Source of the DNA: Aureibaculum algae
Lineage (GTDB): Bacteria > Bacteroidota > Bacteroidia > Flavobacteriales > Flavobacteriaceae
NCBI RefSeq assembly: GCF_006065315.1
Contig: NZ_CP040749.1
Location: forward strand, 1,688,501 to 1,752,500
DNA length: 64,000 nt
Direction of reading: 5' to 3'
The first letter of the stretch is position 1, and every line of letters starts with the position of its first letter. Below, piece by piece: positions 15,495-24,865 of the stretch. The notes beneath the pieces were generated by a model. That model saw nothing but the letters and a program-made list of their open reading frames with translations. It had not been told where the DNA came from and did not search any database. A program made the translations under genes and the position numbers.

Positions 15495-15608
15495 GAATTA
15501 CGATTGTTTTAATTTGTTTTATTGAATTTTCAGCATCTTAATGTTCATAACAAGAATTGGATTTTGAATTAATAATTACTGAGTTTAAGCAACTAATTTA
15601 GTAAATAG

Positions 15609-15676
15609 TAAGCTAAGATTAACAATACTAATTAGAGTAGCATCGTGGTTTATTTAGCAACAGTCTTCCAAATGTA
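15609..15676 (-). promoter_or_regulatory. Promoter-leader repeat, copy 5 (degenerate)
   Basis: The minus strand keeps TACATTTG (15669-15676) followed by GGAAGACTGTTGCTAAATAAA, but the CTACTCCAAC block is eroded and no TTTG lies 20 bp upstream. It lies 174 bp upstream of the Crp-type regulator. Confidence 0.5.
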
Positions 15677-15706
15677 TAAATATTAAAGAGATATTAATTA
15701 TCACCA

Positions 15707-16585
15707 TTAATTTAAGCCACAGCATTTTTTAAACTTCTTGCCACTATTACATGGACAGGGACTATTACGTTCAATCTTTACCATTTTTCTTTTCAAATTT
15801 CTAGAAGACATGTCTTGATTAAATATGCGTTCTAAACTCTTGTATAAGTCTGGATGTTTTTTCTTTAATAATTTAGGTCTCTCAAAGAAATATTCACTTG
15901 CTACAGAAAAAAACTCAGCTTTATTTGTTCCTCCATAGGGGTTAATATCAGAATCATCATTATAGATTTCTTCAAGCTTTTGATTCATCATTTCTATCCA
16001 CGGAATGGTATACTGTTTTTGCAACAGCATAGACGGTATGCCGTCAATTGTTCCTCCTGTTTTGTCTATTAAATGCACAAACTCATGAATAGCAGTGTTT
16101 TTTTTATCCGATTCATTTTTAAAACCATGCAGTAATGCTTCTTGAGATAGAATCATAGTGCCTTCCATATAGCCATTACCAACCATACCTAGAATTTTTC
16201 TCTCAGAACCTTCGGTTTCAAATTTCTCATTAAACATGGTTGGGTAAATTAAGATCTGATGAAGGTTGGAATATTGCCAATTGTCAAATCCAAATATTGG
16301 AATAACGGCACTAGAAGCAACCAATAATTTATCGGTTATGCTGATGCTCGTTTTTACACCGATTATTTCATAATTCAATACAAACTCGTGAATTTTATAT
16401 TCAAATCTATTTTTTTCTTCTGTAGATAATGAATTGTAATAGGAGATGTTTTTTATTATGATAACTCTCCAATCTACCGGAAATGATTCTTTTGGTAATC
16501 TCCATTTGGATTGTTTTGTCCGGTTCTGGTAATACAAATAATAACCAGTTGTGCAAAAGACAATAATGAGTAAGATATAATTCAT
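15707..16585 (-). CDS. MtfA-like zinc peptidase with C-terminal SEC-C motif
   Basis: The 292 residues have one N-terminal membrane segment (ILLIIVFCTTGYYLYY) and an M90/MtfA-type domain with HEFVH (H167, E168, H171) and a downstream zinc-ligand region (NPYGGTNKAEFFSVASEYFF). The last ~20 residues are a SEC-C zinc motif (SPCPCNSGKKFKKCCG). MtfA in enterobacteria binds Mlc and acts as an aminopeptidase; the membrane anchor and SEC-C tail are additions to that plan. A TAACTTTG -7-like box lies at 16674-16681. Confidence 0.85.
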   Translation of the reverse strand: MNYILLIIVFCTTGYYLYYQNRTKQSKWRLPKESFPVDWRVIIIKNISYYNSLSTEEKNRFEYKIHEFVLNYEIIGVKTSISITDKLLVASSAVIPIFGFDNWQYSNLHQILIYPTMFNEKFETEGSERKILGMVGNGYMEGTMILSQEALLHGFKNESDKKNTAIHEFVHLIDKTGGTIDGIPSMLLQKQYTIPWIEMMNQKLEEIYNDDSDINPYGGTNKAEFFSVASEYFFERPKLLKKKHPDLYKSLERIFNQDMSSRNLKRKMVKIERNSPCPCNSGKKFKKCCGLN

Positions 16586-16701
16586 TAATCAGAAAGAAAA
16601 TTTATTAAAATTAAGAGTAACATCGCCTATAAAACCTGTGTGGTTTAAATATGACGTCGCAATAGTGATGGACCAAAGTTAATAAATTGACTGGGGTTTA
16701 A

Positions 16702-17169
16702 TTAGTTTTTTACAAGTACTTTGGCAACGTTAGTTTTATCATAACTATGCTGAATAATAGTAATTGTATCAGCTGGTTCTTCGTAATTATAATATACCAA
16801 TATACTGGTGACAAAAATTTTGTCAGTTGTTAAACTGTCAATTCTTGAGTTTTGAAGAAGAGCTGTTGAATGTTTATTAGTTGATACGCGAATAAGATAT
16901 TGTTTGTTAAACCAATTGTTAAAACCATTATCCTCTCTATGTTCATAAAATTTCATTAGTTCACCTTGAACATTAATTTCAATAGTGTCAATTACTTGTC
17001 CTCGAAATGATATTTTTCCAAAGTCTATATGGCAAAGCTTTCCAATTTGATTACTGTCAAGCTTGTCAGGCTCGTAATATTTAATATTAGAACCGTCTTG
17101 AGCCATTAAACTGGAAAAAAGAAATGTTCCAATTATAGATGATAAGATTTTCAATTTCCTGTTTTTCAT
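16702..17169 (-). CDS. Secreted hypothetical protein
   Basis: A 155-residue protein with a signal peptide (ILSSIIGTFLFSSLMAQ). The mature part has several short beta segments (GKLCHIDFGKISFRGQVID, QYLIRVSTNKHS) and no catalytic motif. I do not recognise it. It lies between the MtfA-like gene and the carbohydrate-esterase cluster, on the same strand, with ~120-bp gaps on both sides, so operon membership is unclear. Confidence 0.55.
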   Translation of the reverse strand: MKNRKLKILSSIIGTFLFSSLMAQDGSNIKYYEPDKLDSNQIGKLCHIDFGKISFRGQVIDTIEINVQGELMKFYEHREDNGFNNWFNKQYLIRVSTNKHSTALLQNSRIDSLTTDKIFVTSILVYYNYEEPADTITIIQHSYDKTNVAKVLVKN

Positions 17170-17290
17170 ATTTCTAACCCTAAAATGGAGCTGTAAGTAA
17201 AATTATATTCAATGATTATTTATCAAAAGTCAAAAATTTTTGAAATTTTTTTGAATTTAGCTCTTCATTTAATTTATTGCTATTGTATTG

Positions 17291-18118
17291 TTAATACCCC
17301 AATAATGAAAGCATTTTTACCGCATAGCGTTTTCCCAGTTTTCGATATCCTTCTGAGTCAAAATGTGCTTTATCTTGAGCCGTACATCCGCTAGAAGAAA
17401 TAACAAATGCCGTTGGAATAGTTTCAGGTAGTTTGTTGATTATAGTGTTCATACTTGAACAACAACTATCCTCAGTAGAAAGAACTTCTCCCGCAAGTAG
17501 CGGTACAGAAGCACTAGTTAATGAAAGGTCTGCCAACATATCCGTATATACTTTTTTAACATAGGATGGCCATTGTTCGTCTCCAGTATTTGATTCTCCT
17601 TGATGTAATAAAATACCCTTAATAACACCGTCTTTTTGAGCAAGTTTAGCAAGGTTGATTAAGTATTCATAAGGGTTACCATCATAACCTTTAATTTTAT
17701 TAAGAAACCAATCCTCGTTATATTTTGAATCATAATCTGTATACTGATCTTTGTCAAATAATCTGATATCACATCCACCTACAGCAACATTAATAACGGC
17801 AACTTTAATGCTATCAGGTAGTTGTTCAACCATGGTTCTACCAAAATAATCAGCTGGAGACAAACCCGTATCACATTGGCATAATGGAGGTGTTGCCGTA
17901 TACCATTCTCCTTTTGTTCTGTCTCCTTTCAGACAATTAATAGCCTGCATGACCTGAAAACGACTGTTAACAATTTTGTCTTGTGCTTCTATTTCACCTT
18001 GCCCTTCCATGTTCGATTGTCCAAAGCAGATATAGATATGTAAATTAGAATCTTGTGCAAATAAATTAATGTTAAATAGTAACAATCCTGTCAGTACTAT
18101 TAATTTTATATTCTTCAT
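17291..18118 (-). CDS. Secreted SASA/CE6-like carbohydrate acetylesterase
   Basis: A 275-residue protein with a signal peptide (LLLFNINLFAQ). It is an SGNH-type hydrolase with block I FGQSNMEGQG (Ser35), the HQGESNT block and a C-terminal D-x-x-H (QDKAHFDSEGY). The GQSNMEG block is typical of sialate-O-acetylesterase-like and CE6 acetylxylan esterases. It is the third gene after GH9 and a deacetylase-like gene on the same strand, so removal of acetyl groups from a plant or algal glycan is the likely role. Confidence 0.85.
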   Translation of the reverse strand: MKNIKLIVLTGLLLFNINLFAQDSNLHIYICFGQSNMEGQGEIEAQDKIVNSRFQVMQAINCLKGDRTKGEWYTATPPLCQCDTGLSPADYFGRTMVEQLPDSIKVAVINVAVGGCDIRLFDKDQYTDYDSKYNEDWFLNKIKGYDGNPYEYLINLAKLAQKDGVIKGILLHQGESNTGDEQWPSYVKKVYTDMLADLSLTSASVPLLAGEVLSTEDSCCSSMNTIINKLPETIPTAFVISSSGCTAQDKAHFDSEGYRKLGKRYAVKMLSLLGY

Positions 18119-18218
18119 ATTTATTAAATTATTATGATGTTATTTCATTTTTTGTTATGATTTTTCTTCTCAGTAAAATAATTCACTAATAATACATTTT
18201 CTTCTAACTCTCAGCCCA

Positions 18219-18944
18219 TTAAAACTTTGAGAATTGATAACCTTTCTTCTTTAATTTTGTAATTAGACCATCTAGATTTAAATATAATTTATCCTTCCTT
18301 TTTGGGCTAGTTCCAGGATGAATCAATAAATGAAAACCATTCATATTCTTAAATGATTCATAACTATAAATACTTTCTAGGATATCATCGCTTGAGATAT
18401 AGTTGGCCATGTCAGGGGTAGTATAGTCTGCATTAGAACGTGTTCCGCTAGAATAATTGACCGTAATTTGATTCAATTGAGAAGCTATTTTCACCACCTT
18501 TTTATTGTGCCATTCATAAGGTGGCATAAAATGTTTTGGATGAATATCTAGCTTTTTCAAAGCACGAAGATTCTGCAAAATATCCTCTTTTATTTGAGTT
18601 TCTGAATATAAAAGGCTGTCTCTTTTAGTCCAATCGCAATACAAGAGATGTTTATCAGAATGAGCTCCCACAAAGTGCCCCTGTTTTGTAATGTCTCTTA
18701 CTAAATCCTCATTACTTCTCACAAAATCACCAGTAAGAAAGAATGATCCTTTTATTTTTTGTTTGTTTAAAACGCTTAATACATGTTCAAATCCATCTAC
18801 ATATTCATGTCCTGTAAAACATAGGTAAATTTTTTTCTGCAACGTGTCAGACCTAACAACAGCCCCTTCTTTATCAACTATGTTTTGAGCATAAAGGGAT
18901 AAGTTGATTGTAAAAATCAGAAAACATAAAATTAGTCTATTCAC
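18219..18944 (-). CDS. Atypical NodB-like (CE4-type) protein coupled to GH9
   Basis: A 241-residue protein with a signal peptide (LSLYAQ). The NodB fold is recognisable from GSFFLTGDF and the metal motif AHSDKH. Motif 1 reads CFTGHEYVDG instead of TFDDG, so the catalytic/metal Asp pair is changed. Its start overlaps the GH9 stop by 8 bp, suggesting translational coupling. It may be a polysaccharide deacetylase with altered metal ligation or a binding protein. The overlap makes a joint function with the GH9 enzyme likely. Confidence 0.75.
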   Translation of the reverse strand: MNRLILCFLIFTINLSLYAQNIVDKEGAVVRSDTLQKKIYLCFTGHEYVDGFEHVLSVLNKQKIKGSFFLTGDFVRSNEDLVRDITKQGHFVGAHSDKHLLYCDWTKRDSLLYSETQIKEDILQNLRALKKLDIHPKHFMPPYEWHNKKVVKIASQLNQITVNYSSGTRSNADYTTPDMANYISSDDILESIYSYESFKNMNGFHLLIHPGTSPKRKDKLYLNLDGLITKLKKKGYQFSKF

Positions 18945-20715
18945 TGCTCAACTTGGTTAAAATTAGTAGTAATTCTGCTGAACCATCCAACGTTGGTTCG
19001 TTGGTACTATAATCTGCCCAGTCATCCATATACTTAATGTGTTTTGGTTGTAAATGAGCGTATTCATCAGGTTCAGATGGGGTAATTCCAATCATATTAT
19101 CGTGAATAGTGGACCAAAGTGGACCATCAACAAGGCTTCCTTTGATAGGCTTTTTATAAATTCTCCAAAATGGCATGTGTACATCCACTGGTGTATCAGC
19201 ATTCTCAGGAATTTCTGTAATCATACTCGAATTCCAAGGATTTAATCCCAATAACCAATTCATATGGTTTTGCATGAGAAAACGATACTTTTTTGAACCT
19301 GTCATCTCTTCATATAACATTGCTTGTGTAGCAACTGCAGCAGCTAAATTATTAGAACACCATATAAAAAGATGACCTACCCCATACGGGTTTTTCTCTG
19401 CTCTCTTTTTTATATTTTCTAGATTATGTTCGTAATATGAACTCATTTCTTTTTTGTCTATTGAATCACCAACTTGCCACAAGGCATAATGCCCCATATT
19501 TACAAAGGGATACATTTCGTAGTGGCTGGCAGTATCTCGCTCCATCCAAGACCAATTACCCATGATTTTAGCATAAGTTCTGGCATCTTTAAGAAATTTT
19601 TTCTTTTTAGAAATCTTATACAAAGAAGCCGCAGCCCATTCCATATCATCTGCCCAAGTATTTTCCTCATAGCGATACGGAGCTCCAAAACTGTTACCTT
19701 GCTGGTAACCTTCTTGCTGCTTGCCCATGTTGTATAATTCGTGTGCAGCCTTTAAACAGGTTTGAGCAAAGACTTCGTATTCCTTAAATTTGCTAAAGAC
19801 TTGATATCCCAATGCTAATGTAGCAGCCGAACGACCTGCTAAATTAGCGATTCCTGTGGCTTTGCTTTTGTATTTGGAAAGTCCTTGTGGTTTGCCTGTA
19901 GCATAATAAACAGGTCTAAAACTATTGGGTCCCCACCCATAATCAGCATTTTCTTCATGGGGTAATTTAAAGCCTCTATGATCTCTATCATCTGCAACTT
20001 GATGATATAGTTCGTCGGGACTTGGATGAAGTTTTAATATCCATTCTAGACCCCACTTGGCTTCATCGAGCACATCGGGTAATTTATTTGCACTCGGAAG
20101 GCCTCTAGCATTAAACTTATCATTAAAAATAGTTGGTTTCATTTGATAAGCCATCAATAATCTGGCTGTCGTGTTACTGCTCGTTATAAGATATTTTAAT
20201 TGGTCGCCGGCATCGTGCCAACCACCAGTAGCATCAATTCTGGAAGAATCTAACCTTTTACCGAAGAAACTTAACCCATCTTTTTGATGGCAGAACTGTT
20301 TCGTATATGGATTAAAACCACAACGCTGTGTTCTTATAAAGCTAACTACATCTTCTTGCCATTTAGGATAAGCACCAATAGTGAAAAATTGACTTTCAAT
20401 TTGATGTTCTTTTAACTCAAAGTGATACGTTCCTGCTATTTTAAAATCAGAAAAATCTGCTGTATAATAATGAGAAAATGGATGCCAAGACGTTGCATGA
20501 GGAAAGGACTTGTATTCGTTTAATGGTTCTCCTTTCTCATTTTTTAATACTAAAACTGGATTGGTTAGAGCTCCTTTACTGAGAATAACTGCTTTTTTGG
20601 GCATATTGCTTGGATAGCCTTGTAAGTTAATTCTAATCTCTATCTCCGATTGTGCCTGAGAATTAATGACGAACGCCCCAAACAACAAAATGAAAAATAC
20701 TCGAATAATGCTCAT
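18937..20715 (-). CDS. GH9 endoglucanase-type glycoside hydrolase
   Basis: The 592 residues comprise a signal peptide (GAFVINSQAQ), an Ig-like CelD_N domain (about 24-115) and the (alpha/alpha)6 GH9 catalytic domain. GGWHDAGDQLKYL contains the DAGD catalytic-base Asp pair. STNEPTLDGSAELL near the C-terminus has the Glu general acid. GH9 enzymes cleave cellulose or mixed beta-glucan. There is no T9SS sorting domain, so the enzyme is probably periplasmic. It leads the three-gene cluster GH9, NodB-like, CE6-like. Promoter-leader repeat copy 6 lies 131 bp upstream. Confidence 0.93.
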   Translation of the reverse strand: MSIIRVFFILLFGAFVINSQAQSEIEIRINLQGYPSNMPKKAVILSKGALTNPVLVLKNEKGEPLNEYKSFPHATSWHPFSHYYTADFSDFKIAGTYHFELKEHQIESQFFTIGAYPKWQEDVVSFIRTQRCGFNPYTKQFCHQKDGLSFFGKRLDSSRIDATGGWHDAGDQLKYLITSSNTTARLLMAYQMKPTIFNDKFNARGLPSANKLPDVLDEAKWGLEWILKLHPSPDELYHQVADDRDHRGFKLPHEENADYGWGPNSFRPVYYATGKPQGLSKYKSKATGIANLAGRSAATLALGYQVFSKFKEYEVFAQTCLKAAHELYNMGKQQEGYQQGNSFGAPYRYEENTWADDMEWAAASLYKISKKKKFLKDARTYAKIMGNWSWMERDTASHYEMYPFVNMGHYALWQVGDSIDKKEMSSYYEHNLENIKKRAEKNPYGVGHLFIWCSNNLAAAVATQAMLYEEMTGSKKYRFLMQNHMNWLLGLNPWNSSMITEIPENADTPVDVHMPFWRIYKKPIKGSLVDGPLWSTIHDNMIGITPSEPDEYAHLQPKHIKYMDDWADYSTNEPTLDGSAELLLILTKLSSE

Positions 20716-20795
20716 AAATCATTGCTTTTTTTACTCATTAATTTCATGTCATTACACTCCTTTTTTTACTTTCCTTAAGACACTATAATTTATAG

Positions 20796-20878
20796 AGATG
20801 AACGCAGTTCTAATAGGTTGGAGTAGGTGTTATTAACCACCGTTACCAAATGTAGAAATAAAATGGATAGCATGCAAA
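20796..20878 (-). promoter_or_regulatory. Promoter-leader repeat, copy 6
   Basis: The minus strand reads TTTG (20875-20878), 20 bp, TACATTTG (20847-20854), then a leader retaining CCTACTCCAACCTATTAGAA. It lies 131 bp upstream of the GH9 gene, which probably makes it the cluster promoter. Confidence 0.7.
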
Positions 20879-20902
20879 TGACAGTATTTTTAAAAGCATA
20901 AG

Positions 20903-23413
20903 TCATAAGGTAACGGACGTATTTGTACGTCTCGTTTTGATTTTTACGAATTCATACCAAATTACCGATATAAAACCTATTGCGATAGAAATTGCCAACT
21001 GAGAAATACTAAGTGCTTCAAATTCAAAGAAACGGGTTAGTGGAGGTACAAAGAGTAATACTCCTGTAATGGCAACTGTGATGGCAATAATCAATAATAC
21101 CAAATTATTTTTATATTTCAGTGTGGTAAAGATGGAATAGTAAAAAGATCTATTTACGAGGGTTAAAAAGATGTTGGCAGTAATTAATACTGTAAATACC
21201 ATTGTCCTTGTTAGAGCTTCGTCATAGGCCATATAAACCGAATATTGATAGATAGCTAATGTACCCATTGTAATGGCGATACCTTGAATAATACTTGTAG
21301 TCAGCTCACTCCAATTAAAAAAAGTGGTTGTAAACGGTCTTGGTTTTTGCAACATGGTATTTTTTTCCATGGGTTCATTCTCAAATATTATAGAACAGGT
21401 TGGTCCCATTATAAGTTCTAAAAAAATAATGTGCACTGGTGATAGAATATTTGGATAGATCCATCCTAAAGCCAATGGAATAAATACAGTAAGAATAATA
21501 GGGATGTGAATGGATATGATGTATTGTATCGCTTTTTTTAGGTTGGTATAGATTCTCCGGCCCATGGCAATGGCATCCACCATTTTCGATAAATCGTCTT
21601 CTGTCAATATTAGAGAAGCCGCTTGCTTGGCTATTTCTGTACCTTTTTTTCCCATGGCAATGCCAATGTGAGCTGCTTTTAAAGCAGGACCATCATTTAC
21701 ACCATCTCCAGTCATGGCTACAATTTGATTTTTTGCTTTTAAGGCATTGATAATTTTCAGTTTTGCTTCAGGATACATTCTGGTGAAAATATTAGTGTTC
21801 ATCACACTTTCTTCCAGCTCTTTTTCTGACAATTTCATTAATTCATCACCGGAAATACTATGTTCAAAACCCTTGAATGCAACTTGCTCGGCAATGGCTT
21901 TGGTCGTTGCTGCATTATCGCCCGTAATAATTTTGACTGAAATACCAGCTTGGTAGAAGTCTTCAAAGACTTTATTGATATTTTTTTTCGGAGGATCATA
22001 AAAGGCAACGATTCCTATAAAGTTAAACTTAAATTCTTGTTGGTTTTTTGGAAAATTGGTTCCCTTAAAATTACTATCACCCACTCCTAAAACTCTGTAG
22101 CCTTTGCTGGTAATGCTTTGAATAGCATTATTAATTTCTTGCTTTTCTGCTGAGGTTAAATTTGAAATGGCTATCAAAGCTTCTGGAGCTCCTTTGGCAG
22201 CTATAATTCTTTTACCAGTAGTATTCTCAAAAATATGCGTCATCATTGGTGGTTTTCCACCTAATGGATATTCATGGATTAACTTAAAATTAGGACGTTC
22301 ATCTTTTTCTTTTATATCGACATAAGCTTGGTGTAAGGCTATTTCCATAGCATCGAAAGGAATGGGTTCACTTGCCCACATCGCAATTTTTATCAATTCC
22401 TTTTCATCTTCATTAGCCGCTTCTGGAGAGACAATTCTATTGGAGTTTAGGGTGTAAATTTTGGCCAAACTCATTTTGTTTTCTGTAATTGTTCCTGTTT
22501 TATCCGTACAGATTACCGTTGCACTTCCTAGTGTCTCCACCGTTTTCATCTGTTTTACTACAATCCCCATTTTCATGAGTCGCCAAGCACCAATGGCCAT
22601 AAACGATGTGAATGCCATCGGTATTTCTTCAGGTAAAATACTCATGGCTAGTGTTAACGCCTTAAGCAAGCTATCTAATAAATTGTACGAAATAAAATAA
22701 TTTATAACCCAAACCAGAATAAAAACAAAAGAACCTGAAATAACCATTGTCTTAACGAAGTTGGTTATTTGCAATTCAAGCGGCGTCTTTTCTTCGCTAA
22801 TGCTTTCTAGACTTTTCCCAATTTTTCCTAATTTAGTTTCATTACCAATATGTGTAACGGTAGCAATTGCCAAACCACTAGCAACGGTAGTTCCTGTGAA
22901 TAATAAATTATCCTCTTTGTTTTTGTCTTTAAAAACAGATAATGATTCTCCCGTAAGAATAGATTCATTGACAGAAAAATCATTAGAATGAACTATTATG
23001 CCATCTGCAGTAATTGAAGTGCCTTCTTCAACCATTAGACTATCACCAACCACTAAATCATCGCTACTAATTTCTTCTACACGACCATCTCTAATGACTT
23101 TGCAATGAGGTTGAGAAAGTTTTTTAAGTTTTTGCAGGGCATTTCTACTTCTAGAATCTTGGTATATGGAAATAATTGATACCAGAACAATAGCAGATGC
23201 TAGAAAGATAGCATCGCCAATGTTACCGCTAATTAAATAAATGAGAGCTGCTACAAATAGAAGAATTATCATTGGCTCTTTGACCAATTTTTTAATATCA
23301 TCTAAGATATTATTTTCTTGCTTGTAGTTTAAGGTGTTTTTACCGTATTTTTCTCTTGCAATAAGAACCTGTTCACTTGATAACCCGTTGATATTAAAAT
23401 TATTTGTAGGCAT
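20903..23413 (-). CDS. Cation-translocating P-type ATPase (P2-like)
   Basis: An 836-residue protein with an N-terminal cation_ATPase_N segment (about 10-50), the TGES actuator loop (154-157), the M4 motif PEEIP (261-265), the phosphorylation motif DKTGT (Asp304), a hinge MTGDGVNDGPALK and six C-terminal membrane segments. The overall plan is like P2A Ca2+ pumps, but M4 has PEEIP rather than PEGLP, so ion specificity is uncertain. It sits in the inner membrane. Promoter-leader repeat copy 7 lies 177 bp upstream. Confidence 0.92.
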   Translation of the reverse strand: MPTNNFNINGLSSEQVLIAREKYGKNTLNYKQENNILDDIKKLVKEPMIILLFVAALIYLISGNIGDAIFLASAIVLVSIISIYQDSRSRNALQKLKKLSQPHCKVIRDGRVEEISSDDLVVGDSLMVEEGTSITADGIIVHSNDFSVNESILTGESLSVFKDKNKEDNLLFTGTTVASGLAIATVTHIGNETKLGKIGKSLESISEEKTPLELQITNFVKTMVISGSFVFILVWVINYFISYNLLDSLLKALTLAMSILPEEIPMAFTSFMAIGAWRLMKMGIVVKQMKTVETLGSATVICTDKTGTITENKMSLAKIYTLNSNRIVSPEAANEDEKELIKIAMWASEPIPFDAMEIALHQAYVDIKEKDERPNFKLIHEYPLGGKPPMMTHIFENTTGKRIIAAKGAPEALIAISNLTSAEKQEINNAIQSITSKGYRVLGVGDSNFKGTNFPKNQQEFKFNFIGIVAFYDPPKKNINKVFEDFYQAGISVKIITGDNAATTKAIAEQVAFKGFEHSISGDELMKLSEKELEESVMNTNIFTRMYPEAKLKIINALKAKNQIVAMTGDGVNDGPALKAAHIGIAMGKKGTEIAKQAASLILTEDDLSKMVDAIAMGRRIYTNLKKAIQYIISIHIPIILTVFIPLALGWIYPNILSPVHIIFLELIMGPTCSIIFENEPMEKNTMLQKPRPFTTTFFNWSELTTSIIQGIAITMGTLAIYQYSVYMAYDEALTRTMVFTVLITANIFLTLVNRSFYYSIFTTLKYKNNLVLLIIAITVAITGVLLFVPPLTRFFEFEALSISQLAISIAIGFISVIWYEFVKIKTRRTNTSVTL

Positions 23414-23539
23414 AGTTAAAGCGTCTATTTAGCACTATGAACTTCGAGTATTTGTTTGAAATTAAAATATGTAAAAGACACATTTTGACTTGTATTTAAT
23501 AAACAAAAACTAATTTATCTATAGTAGAGTTACTAAAAA

Positions 23540-23627
23540 AAACAGTACTTCAATAGTGTTGGAGTAGGAGTTCTATTTAGAACTTTTAACCAAAGTTAAC
23601 GAGAAATATTCTAAGAATGAATACAAA
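23540..23627 (-). promoter_or_regulatory. Promoter-leader repeat, copy 7
   Basis: The minus-strand -7 box is TAACTTTG (23591-23598), followed by TCTAAATAGAACTCCTACTCCAAC, split here as TCTAAATAGAAC and TCCTACTCCAAC. A TTTG lies at 23624-23627 but with 25-bp spacing. In this copy AGTTCT-AAAT-AGAACT forms a perfect small hairpin. It lies 177 bp upstream of the P-type ATPase gene. Confidence 0.6.
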
Positions 23628-23739
23628 TAAGGACTTAATACCAAGAGGGTTATGAAAGCGTGTTTGGATGTAAACAGTACGTGTTTTACAACGCGTTTAT
23701 TATTTTATAGCCCGTAGAAAGGTATGCTTTTACAAAGCG

Positions 23740-24207
23740 TTAGTCTAGCTTATTTTTGTGTTGTGATTGTAATGCATTAAGGAAATTTCTTAGGTACTGA
23801 TCTAGACAAGGTCGATAAGATCTATGGTCAGGTCTGCGGAAAAATGAACTCAATTCATGTTTACTTATTTTTTTATCGATAGATTCAAATAGCTCTAAAA
23901 TATCATCCGTTTTTAAATCTAATGCGATTTTTAGTTTACGAAGAATCATATTATTACTTAATGGGTCTTCTGCTATTGGTGCAGGACCTTCTCTTTTTCC
24001 TCGTTTTTCAATAATAAGTCCGTTGAGAAAAGTAGCAAGTTCTACATCAGCCATTTCTACAAGTAAAGGATCCTCTTCTTTTTTTAACCAAGCCAGTAAA
24101 CCTTCCTTATCTACATCATAATCTGCTAATTTAAAAAGCGAAATCATTTTGTCGTCGTTATAGTTAAACAGGTAACGAATGCGTCTTAATATATCATTAT
24201 TGGTCAT
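23740..24207 (-). CDS. DUF1456 family protein (YehS-like)
   Basis: The 155 residues are two repeats of ~65 residues, each starting with N-(D/M)-I-L-R-(R/K)-(I/L) and containing a hydrophobic helix followed by D-x-x-(I/L)-x-x-L-F. This is the DUF1456 signature, best known from E. coli YehS, of unknown function. It is cytosolic and acidic with no membrane segment. A minus-strand -7 box TAATTTTG (24279-24286) lies ~70 bp upstream. Neighbouring genes are not obviously related. Confidence 0.88.
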   Translation of the reverse strand: MTNNDILRRIRYLFNYNDDKMISLFKLADYDVDKEGLLAWLKKEEDPLLVEMADVELATFLNGLIIEKRGKREGPAPIAEDPLSNNMILRKLKIALDLKTDDILELFESIDKKISKHELSSFFRRPDHRSYRPCLDQYLRNFLNALQSQHKNKLD

Positions 24208-24296
24208 ATTCTTTTTCTTTTATTATCGAGGTCAATTTTGATGCTTTAAAACTGTTTGCATCCTCTTTTACATACCTACAAAATTAAGTAATTACC

Positions 24297-24623
24297 CTAT
24301 CTCGCTAAAAGTTTATTAGAAACTTTATAAGTAGCGGAATAAGTTAGTCCCGATTGCCCCGTTTTAAAGGTCAAAAATGACTTTTTGTACCATCGAGGGT
24401 CAGTGGCTTTCTTTTTAAAATCGTTATGTGTGGCAATACCATGTGATTCTCCATTGTCAAAAGTCTCAATTTGATACAAACCAATTCCGAAATGTTCAAC
24501 ACGTTGAAGAACAATTTCAAAATCGGACTCAGAAAAATGATTTACGGTTGCTTTGTCGTCTCCGTTATTTTCATTTTTTAAATCCGTAAATACATTTTTT
24601 TCTAAGAATTCAGCTTGTTTCAT
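24297..24623 (-). CDS. Hypothetical protein, 108 residues
   Basis: This small soluble protein has no signal peptide. There are some beta-like segments (FEIVLQRVEHFGIGLYQIET, SFLTFKTGQSGLTYSATYKV) and a His/Asn-rich centre (GESHGIATHNDF). I do not recognise the family. It lies ~90 bp upstream of the DUF1456 gene on the same strand, with a promoter box between them, so it is probably a separate unit. Confidence 0.55.
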   Translation of the reverse strand: MKQAEFLEKNVFTDLKNENNGDDKATVNHFSESDFEIVLQRVEHFGIGLYQIETFDNGESHGIATHNDFKKKATDPRWYKKSFLTFKTGQSGLTYSATYKVSNKLLAR

Positions 24624-24865
24624 AATTGGGGAATGTATAAGTATATATTATTGGCGTTGACCGCGGCTAAATTAGTAAAAGGAAATTGAACCTTACGAAG
24701 TATTAAAGGGTTTTTATAAGTAGGTTGTCAATAACAATTAATTGAATTTATTACTTGTATTTAGTGTGTCATTTCAATTTGAACTTATGGCTTGTGTTGT
24801 CACTCTTTATTAATTGCTCTTTTTTAAGTTTATATTTCTAATACATAACCCGTGTATCATTTGCT

